A stretch of 64,000 bases of DNA from Symsagittifera roscoffensis (GCF_963678635.1 NC_087062.1:27056833-27120832), one strand, 5' to 3'; counted from the stretch's first letter, positions 1 through 9,457 are shown. Numbers and translations: made by a program. The notes: generated from the sequence alone by a model not told the origin.

Positions 1-2
1 CT

Positions 3-1646
3 AGAGGCAGGGGCAGCTCATCAGGTTATGCCACAAGGGGTAATACAGCATGGGGCCCGAACAGTAGAGCAAATTCAACGGGGAACAGACAGACCTCTGA
101 CGAACGACCAATGCAAGGCACACATGCGACTGGGAGAAGTGATTCCGGCAACAGGGGGCATGCAAGCCCGAAGAGGAGTCATGCAGGTCAAGCAGGAAAC
201 GCTCATGGTGATTCGGATTGCAGGGATGCACCGCACACAGAGCCTTCGACAAGGTGTGAGGACACTCAAGCGGGACACTCAAGGGATGCTACGGCAATGG
301 CCACAGCATTTGAACCCCTGAACAGGTCTTTGGAGACATTCCTGACGAGGTTATCTAGAACCAATGAACGCAGTGAGAAGTCCAGAAGAGTCTTTAAGAA
401 GCCAAGATGCTACAAAGACGAATCTGATGGCTGTATTGATACCTGGATAGAGGTAATGAAGCTGCATTTCGAGGAAGAGGACTTGTCGGAGAGACAGGAA
501 TGCAGCGCGCTCACCAGCAACTTAGAAGGGACAGCCCTGAACTGTGTCATGGCCAAGAAACAGTATCAACGTGACACTGCTGAGAAAATCTTCGAAATCT
601 TGTTAAACCGTTTCGGATCAGGGGTGCAGGGGCACCAGGCGATGATGCGCTTCGAGAAACGGAGGCAACGAGAAGATGAAACAATAGACAAGTTTCTCGA
701 TGATTTGGAAATGCTGAGAAGACGCAGCCAACCGGATGAGTCAAACCGAAGGATGAACCTGGCCGTAGCCTCAAAATTCATCGATGGTGTGAAAAATGAT
801 GAACTTCGTACGATGCTAGCAACGCATTACACACCACTATCAACTAATGCGCCAACACCGGAGGAGTTGAGGCTCAAATCAAAAGAGTATATTTTGTTGA
901 AACCTCCTTCGAGATCTGGATATTACAAGAACAATTATGTAAATTTTAACAACGGACCAGCAAACCAAGGGAACAATTGGTACAAACCGAGGGATGATAT
1001 GGACAAGAGACGTTCTTGTGCTAATTGCAGTTCAACAGACCATCATGTGTCAGCATGCCCAGCTTACAAACAAGGCATGAAAGCAATAGGCTTTAGCCTC
1101 GAGGACGAAGATGCGTCAGAGTTGGATCACGAGGATTTCATGAGAGGGGTAATTGCGAAATTCGGCCCGAGGTGTTTCTTTTGTAACTTGGAAGGTCATT
1201 TTAAATCAGATTGTCCACAATTCTGGGATGCAGTGGCAGACATCAAGCATCCAAGACATGAAGAAGCTTTGTCAGGAGTGAAAGCCAGCAAGGCTCGACT
1301 TTTGAGTGAAGCGGAAGCACGCAGAAAGGATAAACCTCAAGAGCTGGTAGCAAAGAAGATGCAAGCGGTAACAGAAGAAGCACGTGAACCGGAACCAGCA
1401 ACTGCGGCCGATGACTTCAAAATCGATTATAGGGCAGCTGCGAGGGATGCTATAAATAGAGTACAACAGGAACTAGTGACGAAGGAGATTGAACAAAAGG
1501 TGAAACTCGAGCTGGAGAATGAAAAATTACAGGAGCAATTGAACGCCTTCGAAGCAACGGAAGTTGAAGAGGCAAAAGCACCAAGCAGCTTGAGTACGAA
1601 ACTTAATGTTATCTCTGGTCAGAGGTTCGGTATGGCACCGCAATGA
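3..1646 (+). CDS. gag: Gag polyprotein, N-terminus outside window
   Basis: Capsid/nucleocapsid precursor of the retrotransposon, expected to coat the RNA and form particles. The first ATG in the window is at 111, but the same frame is open back to base 3 with no stop, so the true start lies upstream. The middle (about 440-900) looks like a retrotrans_gag capsid region: an acidic and aromatic helix-rich stretch, then segments such as MMRFEKRRQ and DKFLDDLEML. Two CX2CX4HX4C zinc knuckles follow, at about 1017-1058 and 1173-1214. After them comes a charged, probably coiled-coil tail rich in Glu, Lys and Gln. The frame ends at TGA 1644-1646, and the same frame continues open into the protease. 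Confidence 0.88.
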   Translation, partial: RGRGSSSGYATRGNTAWGPNSRANSTGNRQTSDERPMQGTHATGRSDSGNRGHASPKRSHAGQAGNAHGDSDCRDAPHTEPSTRCEDTQAGHSRDATAMATAFEPLNRSLETFLTRLSRTNERSEKSRRVFKKPRCYKDESDGCIDTWIEVMKLHFEEEDLSERQECSALTSNLEGTALNCVMAKKQYQRDTAEKIFEILLNRFGSGVQGHQAMMRFEKRRQREDETIDKFLDDLEMLRRRSQPDESNRRMNLAVASKFIDGVKNDELRTMLATHYTPLSTNAPTPEELRLKSKEYILLKPPSRSGYYKNNYVNFNNGPANQGNNWYKPRDDMDKRRSCANCSSTDHHVSACPAYKQGMKAIGFSLEDEDASELDHEDFMRGVIAKFGPRCFFCNLEGHFKSDCPQFWDAVADIKHPRHEEALSGVKASKARLLSEAEARRKDKPQELVAKKMQAVTEEAREPEPATAADDFKIDYRAAARDAINRVQQELVTKEIEQKVKLELENEKLQEQLNAFEATEVEEAKAPSSLSTKLNVISGQRFGMAPQ

Positions 1647-2828
1647 AGTAAAATACAGTCGATAATCTCGGTGGCAGGGCATCAGGTAATCAGAAATCTG
1701 AGTGAGCCGTCTGAGTTCACTTTGATGCATTTGGACACATATGCAGACTATCTGAGGCAGATGGAGCCACGCACCGAGTCGAGGGCTGTGAGGGCACTAC
1801 TAACGACGGGTGGCCCTCGCACGAAGAAACTTCATGGACGCTACCTAGAAGTCTATGGGCCGTATCAAGTGATGCTGAACGTGGATGGGATCAGTATCTA
1901 CACCAGGACTTATGTAACAACCGATGATGACCAAATAGGGCAGATCTATTTGGGAGAAGAGGAACTCAAGGTCCGCAGGATAGGCCATGACGCCATGATG
2001 GAACAAGACGCAGTACACATTGGATATGAAGCAGATGTGACAGCACATCTGCTCGACACCAACGGAACAAAAATCGGAGTCACAGGGCTTCTGGACACAG
2101 GAGCGGTAGTGAGTGTGATGCCGATAAAAACTTGGGAAAGAATGGGCTTCACGCGGGAAGATCTAATTCCAACGAATCTCCGACTGGCCGCAGCCAATCG
2201 AGGAGCCATCTACGTAGCCGGAAGAACACCGATAACAGTCCTTCACATGGGAGGACGAGATCTTTGGATGAGCTTCCTGGTGGTAGAGAATCTGGACGAT
2301 GCCGACCAATTCATCTTGGGCAGAGATTTTGTCAGGAATTTTGACGTGATGATTGATTTGAACAACGGTCTGATACGGATTAGAAACCCGGACCGAAAGT
2401 ATGTTAAGAGACCAATTAATAGGATAATAACAGACGAAAATAAGGTACCAGTTTTTTTGGATAGAAAAGTAAAATTAAAACCAGGACAAGCTGTTGTAGC
2501 AATTTTTAGAATGAGAAATTTAAATTCGTTGAGTGATAGTAAACAAGTTTGCTTGGTACCAAATCCAAATAGTCAGAGTTCGGTGATTTTAGGCCGGAGC
2601 TTCTCGGTAACGCGAAACGGACTGTGTGTCAGTGTGTTGTTGAACACACTGGACACCACGGTTTCAATCCAGCGTGGAAAGAAGCTTGGCTACGCTTTGC
2701 CGATGAGGACCGACTATGAGGAGACACAAAACTTGAAGAAATATAGTGTGAAAGACTGTCCTTATCATGCAAATAAAGATAAAATTTTAAAGAGAATCAA
2801 TGAATTAAAATCTATTCATAAATTGTAA
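1647..2828 (+). CDS. pro: Retroviral-type aspartic protease region
   Basis: Polyprotein-processing protease of the retrotransposon. The active-site motif LLDTGAVVSVMP lies near 2088-2123 and the downstream ILGRDF motif near 2314-2331; both are typical of retropepsins. The region is in the same frame as gag and no stop lies between the gag TGA (1644-1646) and this ORF, so expression could occur by readthrough. A GTG at 1671 is the first start-like codon, but an independent start is unlikely. About 190 residues precede the conserved core's end, and a basic, Asn/Lys-rich tail runs to TAA at 2826-2828. The following pol ORF is again in the same frame. I am sure of the protease identity, less so of how it is translated. 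Confidence 0.87.
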   Translation, partial: SKIQSIISVAGHQVIRNLSEPSEFTLMHLDTYADYLRQMEPRTESRAVRALLTTGGPRTKKLHGRYLEVYGPYQVMLNVDGISIYTRTYVTTDDDQIGQIYLGEEELKVRRIGHDAMMEQDAVHIGYEADVTAHLLDTNGTKIGVTGLLDTGAVVSVMPIKTWERMGFTREDLIPTNLRLAAANRGAIYVAGRTPITVLHMGGRDLWMSFLVVENLDDADQFILGRDFVRNFDVMIDLNNGLIRIRNPDRKYVKRPINRIITDENKVPVFLDRKVKLKPGQAVVAIFRMRNLNSLSDSKQVCLVPNPNSQSSVILGRSFSVTRNGLCVSVLLNTLDTTVSIQRGKKLGYALPMRTDYEETQNLKKYSVKDCPYHANKDKILKRINELKSIHKL

Positions 2829-2831
2829 TCA

Positions 2832-5800
2832 ATGAAATCCGAAACGGACGACGGCTTATCAAGCTGCTCGAATTTTCCGGAACGCCCCTCGTCATGTGAA
2901 CTAGATTCTGACAAACCGGTTTTGCCAGAAATAGAACATCTAAAAGGGAAAATAGGTGATGGAGATTTTGAAAAATTGCGGGACCTCCTAAATCGGAACG
3001 CTGATGTATTTTCAAAACATAAGGCGGACATCGGTTGCTGTAATTTCGTCGAACACGAGATCGAACTAGAAGAGGGCGCCGCTCCTCATAGGGAAGGCGC
3101 AAGGCGAATGACGCCACATAAATCGGAAGCGTGCCGAACGGAAATAGAAATGTTGCTTGAATACGACATGATAGAGCCCTCGAAATCGCCATGGGCTTGC
3201 GGAGTAGTAATGGCGAAAAAGAAAGGGGGGCAGCTTAGATTTTGTTGCGACTTTCGTTACTTGAACGCGGTAACGATAAAAGATGCGTACCCGATACCGC
3301 GAATAGACGAGAGCCTATCTAAACTTGGTGATGCCAAGTTCTTCACCACATTGGACTTAGGTTCTGCCTTCTGGCAGGTTCCTTTGCGGAAAAAGGATAG
3401 GGAAAAAACCGGTTTCGCGTGCGAATTGGGGTTGTACCAGTGGAAGAGGATGCCCTTCGGCTTGTGCAATGCAACAGCAACCTTTCAAAGGCTGATGGCT
3501 CAGGCTTTGACAGGAGTGACCAAAAAGTACGGGAATCTCTTGATGTGCTACGTGGATGACGTAGTCATAGCGACACCGACCCTGGAGGATCACATTGACC
3601 GGCTCAATGAGGTCTTCGGATGTATGAAAAGAGCAGGCTTGAAATGCAAACCATCGAAATGTGAAATCCTTAGGGATTCGATCAAGTACCTGGGAAGAAT
3701 GGTGGACAGGCATGGTGTGAGGCCAGATCCGGAAGCAGTAGAGGCTGTGCTGACATGGAAGGCTCCGAGGACGGACACACAGCTAATGAGCTTCCTGGGG
3801 TTTGCCAATTATTACCGTGAATTCATTAAAGGATATGCGGACAAGGTGTACCCGATGCAGAAGCTAATGCGCAACAAAGGGAAAAAGTTCGAATGGAACG
3901 ATGAGGCACAGGTTGCATTCGAGAACATAAAGCGGGAACTGTGCGAAGCGCCAGTGCTGGGCATGCCTACAGAAGAGGGCATGTATGTTCTCGACACAGA
4001 CGCATCGGTGGTGGCCATCTCAGGAATCTTGCATCAAGAGCAAGAATGGAACGGAAGAACAGTTCTCCGTCCCATCGCATACGGCAGCAAGGTCTTGAGT
4101 GACACAGAGATGAAATATGGCGCACCAAAAGCAGAAATGTTTGCAGTAGTCACCTTCGTGGAAAAGTACCGTGCATACTTGGGGAGCGCTCCCTTCAAGT
4201 TACGCGTTGACAACAGAGCGTTATCCTGGTTGAAGACCTACTCGATGGATCAGAGTTATATTGGTAGATGGATAGTAAGATTGGATGGCTACCATATGAT
4301 AATCGAACATAGGATGCGTGATAAACACCAGAATGCTGACAGCCTCAGCAAGAAAACTGAGTTCTATGAAAGATTGGAACAGAAGCAGGCCAATCAGGCG
4401 GAAATAAAGGAGGGATTCTCGTTTCTGGACAAAGAAACTTATGAAGCGCTTCCCTTAACGAGGTGGTTGGATAAATCAGGACATCCAATTCCAGGGCACC
4501 CTGAGCTACCTGTAGAGAAAGCAGCCGAGATAAAGATCTTGTCCAAGGAGGACCCGGTCACCTTGGATTTGTTGCTGCGCTCGAACCTGGTCCAGCAAGA
4601 ACTCTCTCGCATGAATATAAACAGCCTCTCATTATTGGATAAAACGGTGCAAGTCACACCACAAGTAATGCGGATGCTGGGTGGATTGTTAGAAAGAGAA
4701 GTGACCAGAGATGACCCCGAGTGGACAGCAGCAGTGGCATCGCTAACAGTCAGTGAGAAGGTGAAGATCATGCCGTCCAGACGACAGCACGAAGAGAACG
4801 AAAGGGATTGTAGGACAATAGTTCAGCAACTAGTATCCTCAATACCCCAGGAGATTTTAACAAGTACTTCTTACGGACAGAAAGAACAGGGGAGCAGCAA
4901 GCGAAAGAAAACCGTCACATTTGTGGACCGGGATAAAGAGGGTGAAGTTGTAGAACAAAATCTGCCGCAAGACTATTTGTCCGGGGAGAAGGATGAGGAG
5001 AAGAACCAGCAATCACAAGATCAACACCCGGGACAAGGAAATTTGTCCGGGGAGTCTGAGATAAACGAGGAAATTCCTGATGAGAGACAGGACCCAGAGA
5101 ACAAGGTTTTGTCCGGGGAGTTCAGGTGGATGCGAAGAAAGCACAGACATGATCTGGAGGAGCGTGCAGTCTCCAGCACAACCTCTTCGACGGATGATGC
5201 TTCCCGAAAATCAGGAATGGACACCTATTCAGACAGGAACTCGAGTTCGGGATCCGAACTGTCAGAACTGGCGATACACACGCTACTAGTGGAAACTCGG
5301 GCGAGAGACCTGGACAGAGAGGTGTACCAGGATCCTGACAGTGATCGCTACCTAATACCAAGCGAAAGAGTCTTTGACAACGCAGCGGATGAGTTAGAAA
5401 CGATAGCGGTATCGAAACGTTCGATAAGCCTGTTGCCGCAGAAAGAGGTAGTCAGGACTGATCTTCAGCCGTTTCAGCAAGAAACACAACCGTTGGCGAA
5501 GATTTGGTGCGTTAAGATGGAAGAATACACACATCAGCCCAACGAGCTGAATAGTCAGATGAGAGTCATGAAGACGTACTTGAAGGCGAGATACAGACTC
5601 TCGGACCTTCTAAGGGCGCAGAGAAATGATCGCATGACAAGCAACCTAAAAAGGTGGATAGAAAACGGTGCACCTGACAAAGGTGACCTAGAAGAAGATA
5701 GCTATAGGATCCTGAGACAATACTTCATGCAGAAGGAGGGGAGATTATATCTGAACAAGGACGGGATCGTGGCTTGCAGGAGAAGAGAAGAAGACAAGGT

Positions 5801-6782
5801 CTTATACAAATATAACGCGATAGTGTTGCCGCAACTCTATCAGACAGAACTATTATTCAGGTCGCATGATCAGATGGGCCATCAAGGGATCGACAAAGTG
5901 TATCAGAGGATTCTGAAGCGCTTTGAGTGGCCTGGAATGAAAAAGGCATGTGAGAAATGGGTAACAGCGTGCCTGTCATGCCAACAGGTCAAGGAAACAA
6001 GGAAATTACGATTTCCTTTACATACGATTGAGTCGTCTGAATTCAACGAGGTGGTGCAGATAGATCACCAGAAGATATGCATGACAGACAGCGGTTATAA
6101 CCAAGTCTTGGTCATGATAGATCACTTCACGAAGTATGCAGAGGCCGTACCCTGCATAACTGCCTCGGCGGAAGAGACATGCGATCACCTGATCAATACG
6201 TGGATAGCAAGACATGGTTGTCCGATGACGTTTCAATCGGATAATGGAACAGCTTTCGTAGGAGAGCTTACGAAAGAGCTTATGAGACGCTCACAGGTCG
6301 CTCAGGCTCACTCCACGACATACCACCCTCAAACGAATGGCCTAGTGGAAAGACAGAATAGGACGTTAGTGTCGATGCTGAGGGTATATTGTTCCAGGTA
6401 CATGACCGATTGGGACAGATATCTTCCACAGGTGATGGGAGCTTATAATAGCACGCAACACTCCACCACTGGAGTCAGTCCACACATGATGCTGACGGGA
6501 CACGAGAAGTCTTTACCTTTGACATTCTTCTACCCAGAGTATGAGGGAAAGAAAACGTCCCCACAGGTCTACGTGAGGGATGTGATCAGACGCCAACAGG
6601 AGTTGAACGATTTGTGTAGACGAAACACTCAGCAAGCACAGGCAAGGCAGAGGAAAAGATTCGACAAGAAAGCAGCTGGTGCAAAGGCCTACTCGGTGGG
6701 AGACTACGTATGGGTATTTCAGAACGTTATACCACCGAAAGGAACAAAGAAGCTTCTAAAAAAGTGGGGGGACCCTTCATGA
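2832..6782 (+). CDS. pol: Pol: reverse transcriptase, RNase H and integrase
   Basis: Copies the element RNA and inserts the cDNA. The RT contains the LDLGSAFWQVPL block (residues about 173-184), LPFGL-like MPFGLCNATATFQ, and the catalytic YVDD at about 240-243. RNase H starts with LDTDAS near residue 387 and continues with AEMFAVV and RVDNRAL. Integrase has an HHCC zinc finger (H near 5866 to C near 5985). The catalytic core has D in VQIDH, D in QSDNG and E in GLVER, with 35 residues between the last two (DD35E). About 400 acidic residues of unknown role separate RNase H from integrase. The frame ends at TGA 6780-6782, inside the conserved integrase C-terminal barrel, which continues in the -1 frame. 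ATG 2835 follows the protease TAA directly, in the same frame. Confidence 0.94.
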   Translation: MKSETDDGLSSCSNFPERPSSCELDSDKPVLPEIEHLKGKIGDGDFEKLRDLLNRNADVFSKHKADIGCCNFVEHEIELEEGAAPHREGARRMTPHKSEACRTEIEMLLEYDMIEPSKSPWACGVVMAKKKGGQLRFCCDFRYLNAVTIKDAYPIPRIDESLSKLGDAKFFTTLDLGSAFWQVPLRKKDREKTGFACELGLYQWKRMPFGLCNATATFQRLMAQALTGVTKKYGNLLMCYVDDVVIATPTLEDHIDRLNEVFGCMKRAGLKCKPSKCEILRDSIKYLGRMVDRHGVRPDPEAVEAVLTWKAPRTDTQLMSFLGFANYYREFIKGYADKVYPMQKLMRNKGKKFEWNDEAQVAFENIKRELCEAPVLGMPTEEGMYVLDTDASVVAISGILHQEQEWNGRTVLRPIAYGSKVLSDTEMKYGAPKAEMFAVVTFVEKYRAYLGSAPFKLRVDNRALSWLKTYSMDQSYIGRWIVRLDGYHMIIEHRMRDKHQNADSLSKKTEFYERLEQKQANQAEIKEGFSFLDKETYEALPLTRWLDKSGHPIPGHPELPVEKAAEIKILSKEDPVTLDLLLRSNLVQQELSRMNINSLSLLDKTVQVTPQVMRMLGGLLEREVTRDDPEWTAAVASLTVSEKVKIMPSRRQHEENERDCRTIVQQLVSSIPQEILTSTSYGQKEQGSSKRKKTVTFVDRDKEGEVVEQNLPQDYLSGEKDEEKNQQSQDQHPGQGNLSGESEINEEIPDERQDPENKVLSGEFRWMRRKHRHDLEERAVSSTTSSTDDASRKSGMDTYSDRNSSSGSELSELAIHTLLVETRARDLDREVYQDPDSDRYLIPSERVFDNAADELETIAVSKRSISLLPQKEVVRTDLQPFQQETQPLAKIWCVKMEEYTHQPNELNSQMRVMKTYLKARYRLSDLLRAQRNDRMTSNLKRWIENGAPDKGDLEEDSYRILRQYFMQKEGRLYLNKDGIVACRRREEDKVLYKYNAIVLPQLYQTELLFRSHDQMGHQGIDKVYQRILKRFEWPGMKKACEKWVTACLSCQQVKETRKLRFPLHTIESSEFNEVVQIDHQKICMTDSGYNQVLVMIDHFTKYAEAVPCITASAEETCDHLINTWIARHGCPMTFQSDNGTAFVGELTKELMRRSQVAQAHSTTYHPQTNGLVERQNRTLVSMLRVYCSRYMTDWDRYLPQVMGAYNSTQHSTTGVSPHMMLTGHEKSLPLTFFYPEYEGKKTSPQVYVRDVIRRQQELNDLCRRNTQQAQARQRKRFDKKAAGAKAYSVGDYVWVFQNVIPPKGTKKLLKKWGDPS

Positions 6783-8218
6783 TTACGGAGGTGCACCAGG
6801 AGGGACGTTTTTATAGACTGAGTACTGGCCGAGCCGCCCACTACGAGAACATCAAGCCACACAATCCATCGACAGAAGACTGGTGTATACCTGCAGACAT
6901 GGAAGAAGGGGATTATCTAATGATGGATCCTGCTTGTGAGGTCAATGAAAAAGGCACCAGGGAGAAGAACGATGGAAACGAAGTCGTAGAGGAAGGCACG
7001 GATACACCATTGGGCCTGGATCCAAACCAACAGATCGAAGCGGACGATGAAACCTTACCCTACGCAGAGGAAGATTGGCAGAATCCCGAACAGACAGAGG
7101 TTCCCAAGAACTTCGAACCAGATCTTCCGTTCACGATGCAGACTCGTCAGAAGGACGGGACGAGACCAAGAAAGAAATACAATCCTTACGGTGACGACTT
7201 TGTAGTGGATAGGATAGATCTAAAGAAAATAGTGGAGGAAGTAGTGGGTTTAGAGGAAATAACCGTGTCACAAGACATTGACATAGTCGATGATCATAAC
7301 GATGAGTGGGTTGACGACTGGTCGAAACCCGAGGTAGAATTCGACGATGAGCAACAGCAGTCAAATGAACAGGACCTGACGAATCTGCGCGTCTTAGAGT
7401 GGCTGAACGAAATGACATCAGACCCTAAAGAGACCAGCGTCACGATTCAAGACGTAGATCGTGAAAGCGCGAAATACATTAAGATCGAACGAGATGATCC
7501 TTCCTGGGCTGCCCAGGAAGGACAACTTCTCATTCCAGCTTCTAACCTTGACTTGATATCCGGTATGCAATCGACGGGGACGCCGATGGATATTTTTGTC
7601 CGGGGAGTGGGGGTAGGACTTACCCACACTGAAAACCTGATAATAAAAAAATTGAGAATAGCAAGAGAAACAGGAGAGTTAGAAGCAGAAACAGGCGATG
7701 AACCTAAGAAACCTGACATAGGCAGGGTAGTTGAGTCATATTTTAACTTACCAAATGAATATTCAAGTAACATAATACTAACAGACAGTGATTTCATACT
7801 CACAAACAGAACATGTGCGATAGCAATCACCGCAGACATGAGTTTTAGGACAGCGTTAGCGGCAGATTTTAAGAGAGAATACAAAAACGTGGAATTCCTT
7901 TGGAAGCAAAGACCAGGGATAGGGGGCGTAGCAGCCTTACCTCCGGCGGTGTCGCAGATACCGGGAAAGTACTTATGCTTCTTGGTAACGAGGGCGACAG
8001 AGAAGCAGCACGTGGACCCAGAAAACCTAGTCTTGTCTTCGACGAGGCTGAGGGACTTCCTTGTGGAAATGGACGTGAAGGAGCTCTCAATTCCAGTGTA
8101 CGATCCAAACAGAGGAAGACTGCATCCTCGGGAATTGTACGCGCTTGTACACGTGATATTCTCTGATACAAACATACAAGTATATCTACATAAGAAATAT
8201 TACTTAAGTATAGGCTGA
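6710..8218 (+). CDS. Integrase C-terminal extension with OARD1-like macro domain
   Basis: The ORF is in the -1 frame relative to pol and overlaps it by 73 bases. From about 6770 to 6860 it encodes the end of the Ty3 integrase barrel (motif RAAHYENIKPHN), so it probably is the pol C-terminus reached by frameshift rather than an independent protein starting at ATG 6710. An acidic linker of about 270 residues follows. The last 150 residues (about 7770-8195) resemble the macro fold of ADP-ribose hydrolases of the OARD1/Poa1 type: the CAIAITADMSFRTALAADF block, GGVAAL, GKYLCFLVTRAT, a VKELSIPVYD strand, and a final DTNIQVYL strand. The catalytic aspartate region expected after the IP strand looks altered, so binding without hydrolysis is possible. 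Family assignment is from memory of motifs. Confidence 0.72.
   Translation: MGISERYTTERNKEASKKVGGPFMITEVHQEGRFYRLSTGRAAHYENIKPHNPSTEDWCIPADMEEGDYLMMDPACEVNEKGTREKNDGNEVVEEGTDTPLGLDPNQQIEADDETLPYAEEDWQNPEQTEVPKNFEPDLPFTMQTRQKDGTRPRKKYNPYGDDFVVDRIDLKKIVEEVVGLEEITVSQDIDIVDDHNDEWVDDWSKPEVEFDDEQQQSNEQDLTNLRVLEWLNEMTSDPKETSVTIQDVDRESAKYIKIERDDPSWAAQEGQLLIPASNLDLISGMQSTGTPMDIFVRGVGVGLTHTENLIIKKLRIARETGELEAETGDEPKKPDIGRVVESYFNLPNEYSSNIILTDSDFILTNRTCAIAITADMSFRTALAADFKREYKNVEFLWKQRPGIGGVAALPPAVSQIPGKYLCFLVTRATEKQHVDPENLVLSSTRLRDFLVEMDVKELSIPVYDPNRGRLHPRELYALVHVIFSDTNIQVYLHKKYYLSIG
6758..6764 (+). promoter_or_regulatory. Candidate -1 ribosomal frameshift heptamer
   Basis: The sequence A_AAA_AAG sits with AAA at 6759-6761 and AAG at 6762-6764 in the pol frame, exactly the X_XXY_YYZ phasing needed for a tandem -1 slip. 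The -1 frame is open through this site and continues to 8218 with the rest of the integrase C-terminal domain. A run of six G follows immediately at 6766-6771, so a simple indel in that homopolymer is an equally plausible cause. Confidence 0.45.
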
Positions 8219-8608
8219 GTGAAGTATGAAAGAGTGTTAGGCCAAAGATTAAGTTGTGTGTAACATGTGATATGTGTGTTATGTTATGTTATGTGTTAGG
8301 TTATTAAGATCATGGGTAAGTAGGGGTTAGTGACCATGAACAACTGAATGACGATCTTGGGAATAGATCCAAAGTTTGGACTGTCCAATCTTAGGTCGAA
8401 TTCCAAAATTTTAGAAACCAATTGATTTTAACAAATTTTAGGATAAATATCTTTTTATCTGAACTGTTTTAAGCAAATTTTAACGATATATGTTAAGGTG
8501 AAACTGACAAGTGTGACATTCATGATTTCTTTTCTAGATCCTGATTGATCATTTAAATTACTCACTTGAGTCAAAGAATCGAAGCAAATCAAACTTGAAA
8601 AGAATAGA
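8219..8608 (+). promoter_or_regulatory. AT-rich spacer between the two coding blocks
   Basis: No coding potential is seen on either strand. It contains a short iteration of tgttatgt-type units near 8275-8300 and is much richer in A+T than both neighbours. A good 3' splice acceptor (pyrimidine run ending in CTAG at 8534-8537) lies 71 bases before ATG 8609. The second block could therefore be made from a spliced or separately initiated RNA. Confidence 0.4.
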
Positions 8609-9457
8609 ATGGACAACTTCAACCTGGATGAATTGATGGACCTGGCAGAGGCATATGTAGGACCAATGGTAGATGCGATCTATCGTCGGCTGATCGAACG
8701 AGACTTCGCTCTGGAGGACCCAGAGGTGGTCATGTTGCTGACCGCCCTGATCAACATCTTGGGGCACGACAACCGTGGGGACCGCCCCACGGAAGTCCTG
8801 TTGATGGCAGCATATGGAGAAAGAGGAGTACTAGACCGCCCGAACATGAGAGTGATGAGGTGGAGAAACGGGGCTCTCTCAGGGAGTGACTTGGCGAATG
8901 AGCCTGGATTGGGAAGTTCTAGGACTTACCAACCAGGTGAGATGCCAATGCCCTCTAAGCCTAAACCTGGGCTGACGAGAATGCATCGGGAGATGAACAG
9001 CGAGGCGACCTCGTCTGGTTCACCACTGAGAGCAGCTGTGCCACCAAAAAGGGCGAAAGTAACACAGAAGGTTCAGACGAACCAAACCATACAAGATCTG
9101 GACGAGATGAATGATCAGCTGAGAAGTACGAAGAAGGAGCTGGACGAGATGACCAGAAGCATGCTCCAGATGGAGGAAGATCGGGACATGTGGAGAAAGT
9201 TGTTTGAAGACTGCAATAAAAAGCAGGGTCAAGAGATCGAACGCTTAAGGCAGGAATACAAAGAGCGATCGGAGCAGGTGGCGTTGACAACGGCCGTGGA
9301 GAAAGTGATACCTGCAAGGGATATTCCTCGTGGGCAGTCCCCGATGGAGCTCTTGACACCTCGAGAAATGAGTCAAACAACGGAGACACGGCTTCCAGCA
9401 GAGACGAACCGAGTAACATCCCGGATCCTAGTGACACCTTGGGTGATCCCGTCGTAG
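8609..9457 (+). CDS. Coiled-coil protein, first ORF of the downstream block
   Basis: A 282-residue protein of no recognised family. The start ATG 8609 is the first after the AT-rich spacer. The N-terminal 70 residues are helical and acidic (MDNFNLDELMDLAEAYVGPM). A Pro/Ser-rich basic stretch follows, then a clear coiled coil at about residues 150-230 with heptad-like Leu/Met spacing (LDEMNDQLRSTKKELDEM). The frame ends at TAG 9455-9457. The overlapping -1 frame, open well before its ATG 9439, continues directly into an SGNH hydrolase. Coiled coil followed by SGNH esterase is also the architecture of ORF1 proteins in CR1/L2-type non-LTR retrotransposons. I infer that this ORF and the next two once formed one protein. 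Confidence 0.62.
   Translation: MDNFNLDELMDLAEAYVGPMVDAIYRRLIERDFALEDPEVVMLLTALINILGHDNRGDRPTEVLLMAAYGERGVLDRPNMRVMRWRNGALSGSDLANEPGLGSSRTYQPGEMPMPSKPKPGLTRMHREMNSEATSSGSPLRAAVPPKRAKVTQKVQTNQTIQDLDEMNDQLRSTKKELDEMTRSMLQMEEDRDMWRKLFEDCNKKQGQEIERLRQEYKERSEQVALTTAVEKVIPARDIPRGQSPMELLTPREMSQTTETRLPAETNRVTSRILVTPWVIPS

Noticed and set aside
7447-8175. Long minus-strand ORF of 242 codons opposite the macro-domain region
   Set aside because: It is antisense to a frame with clear domain similarity and has no recognisable motif of its own.
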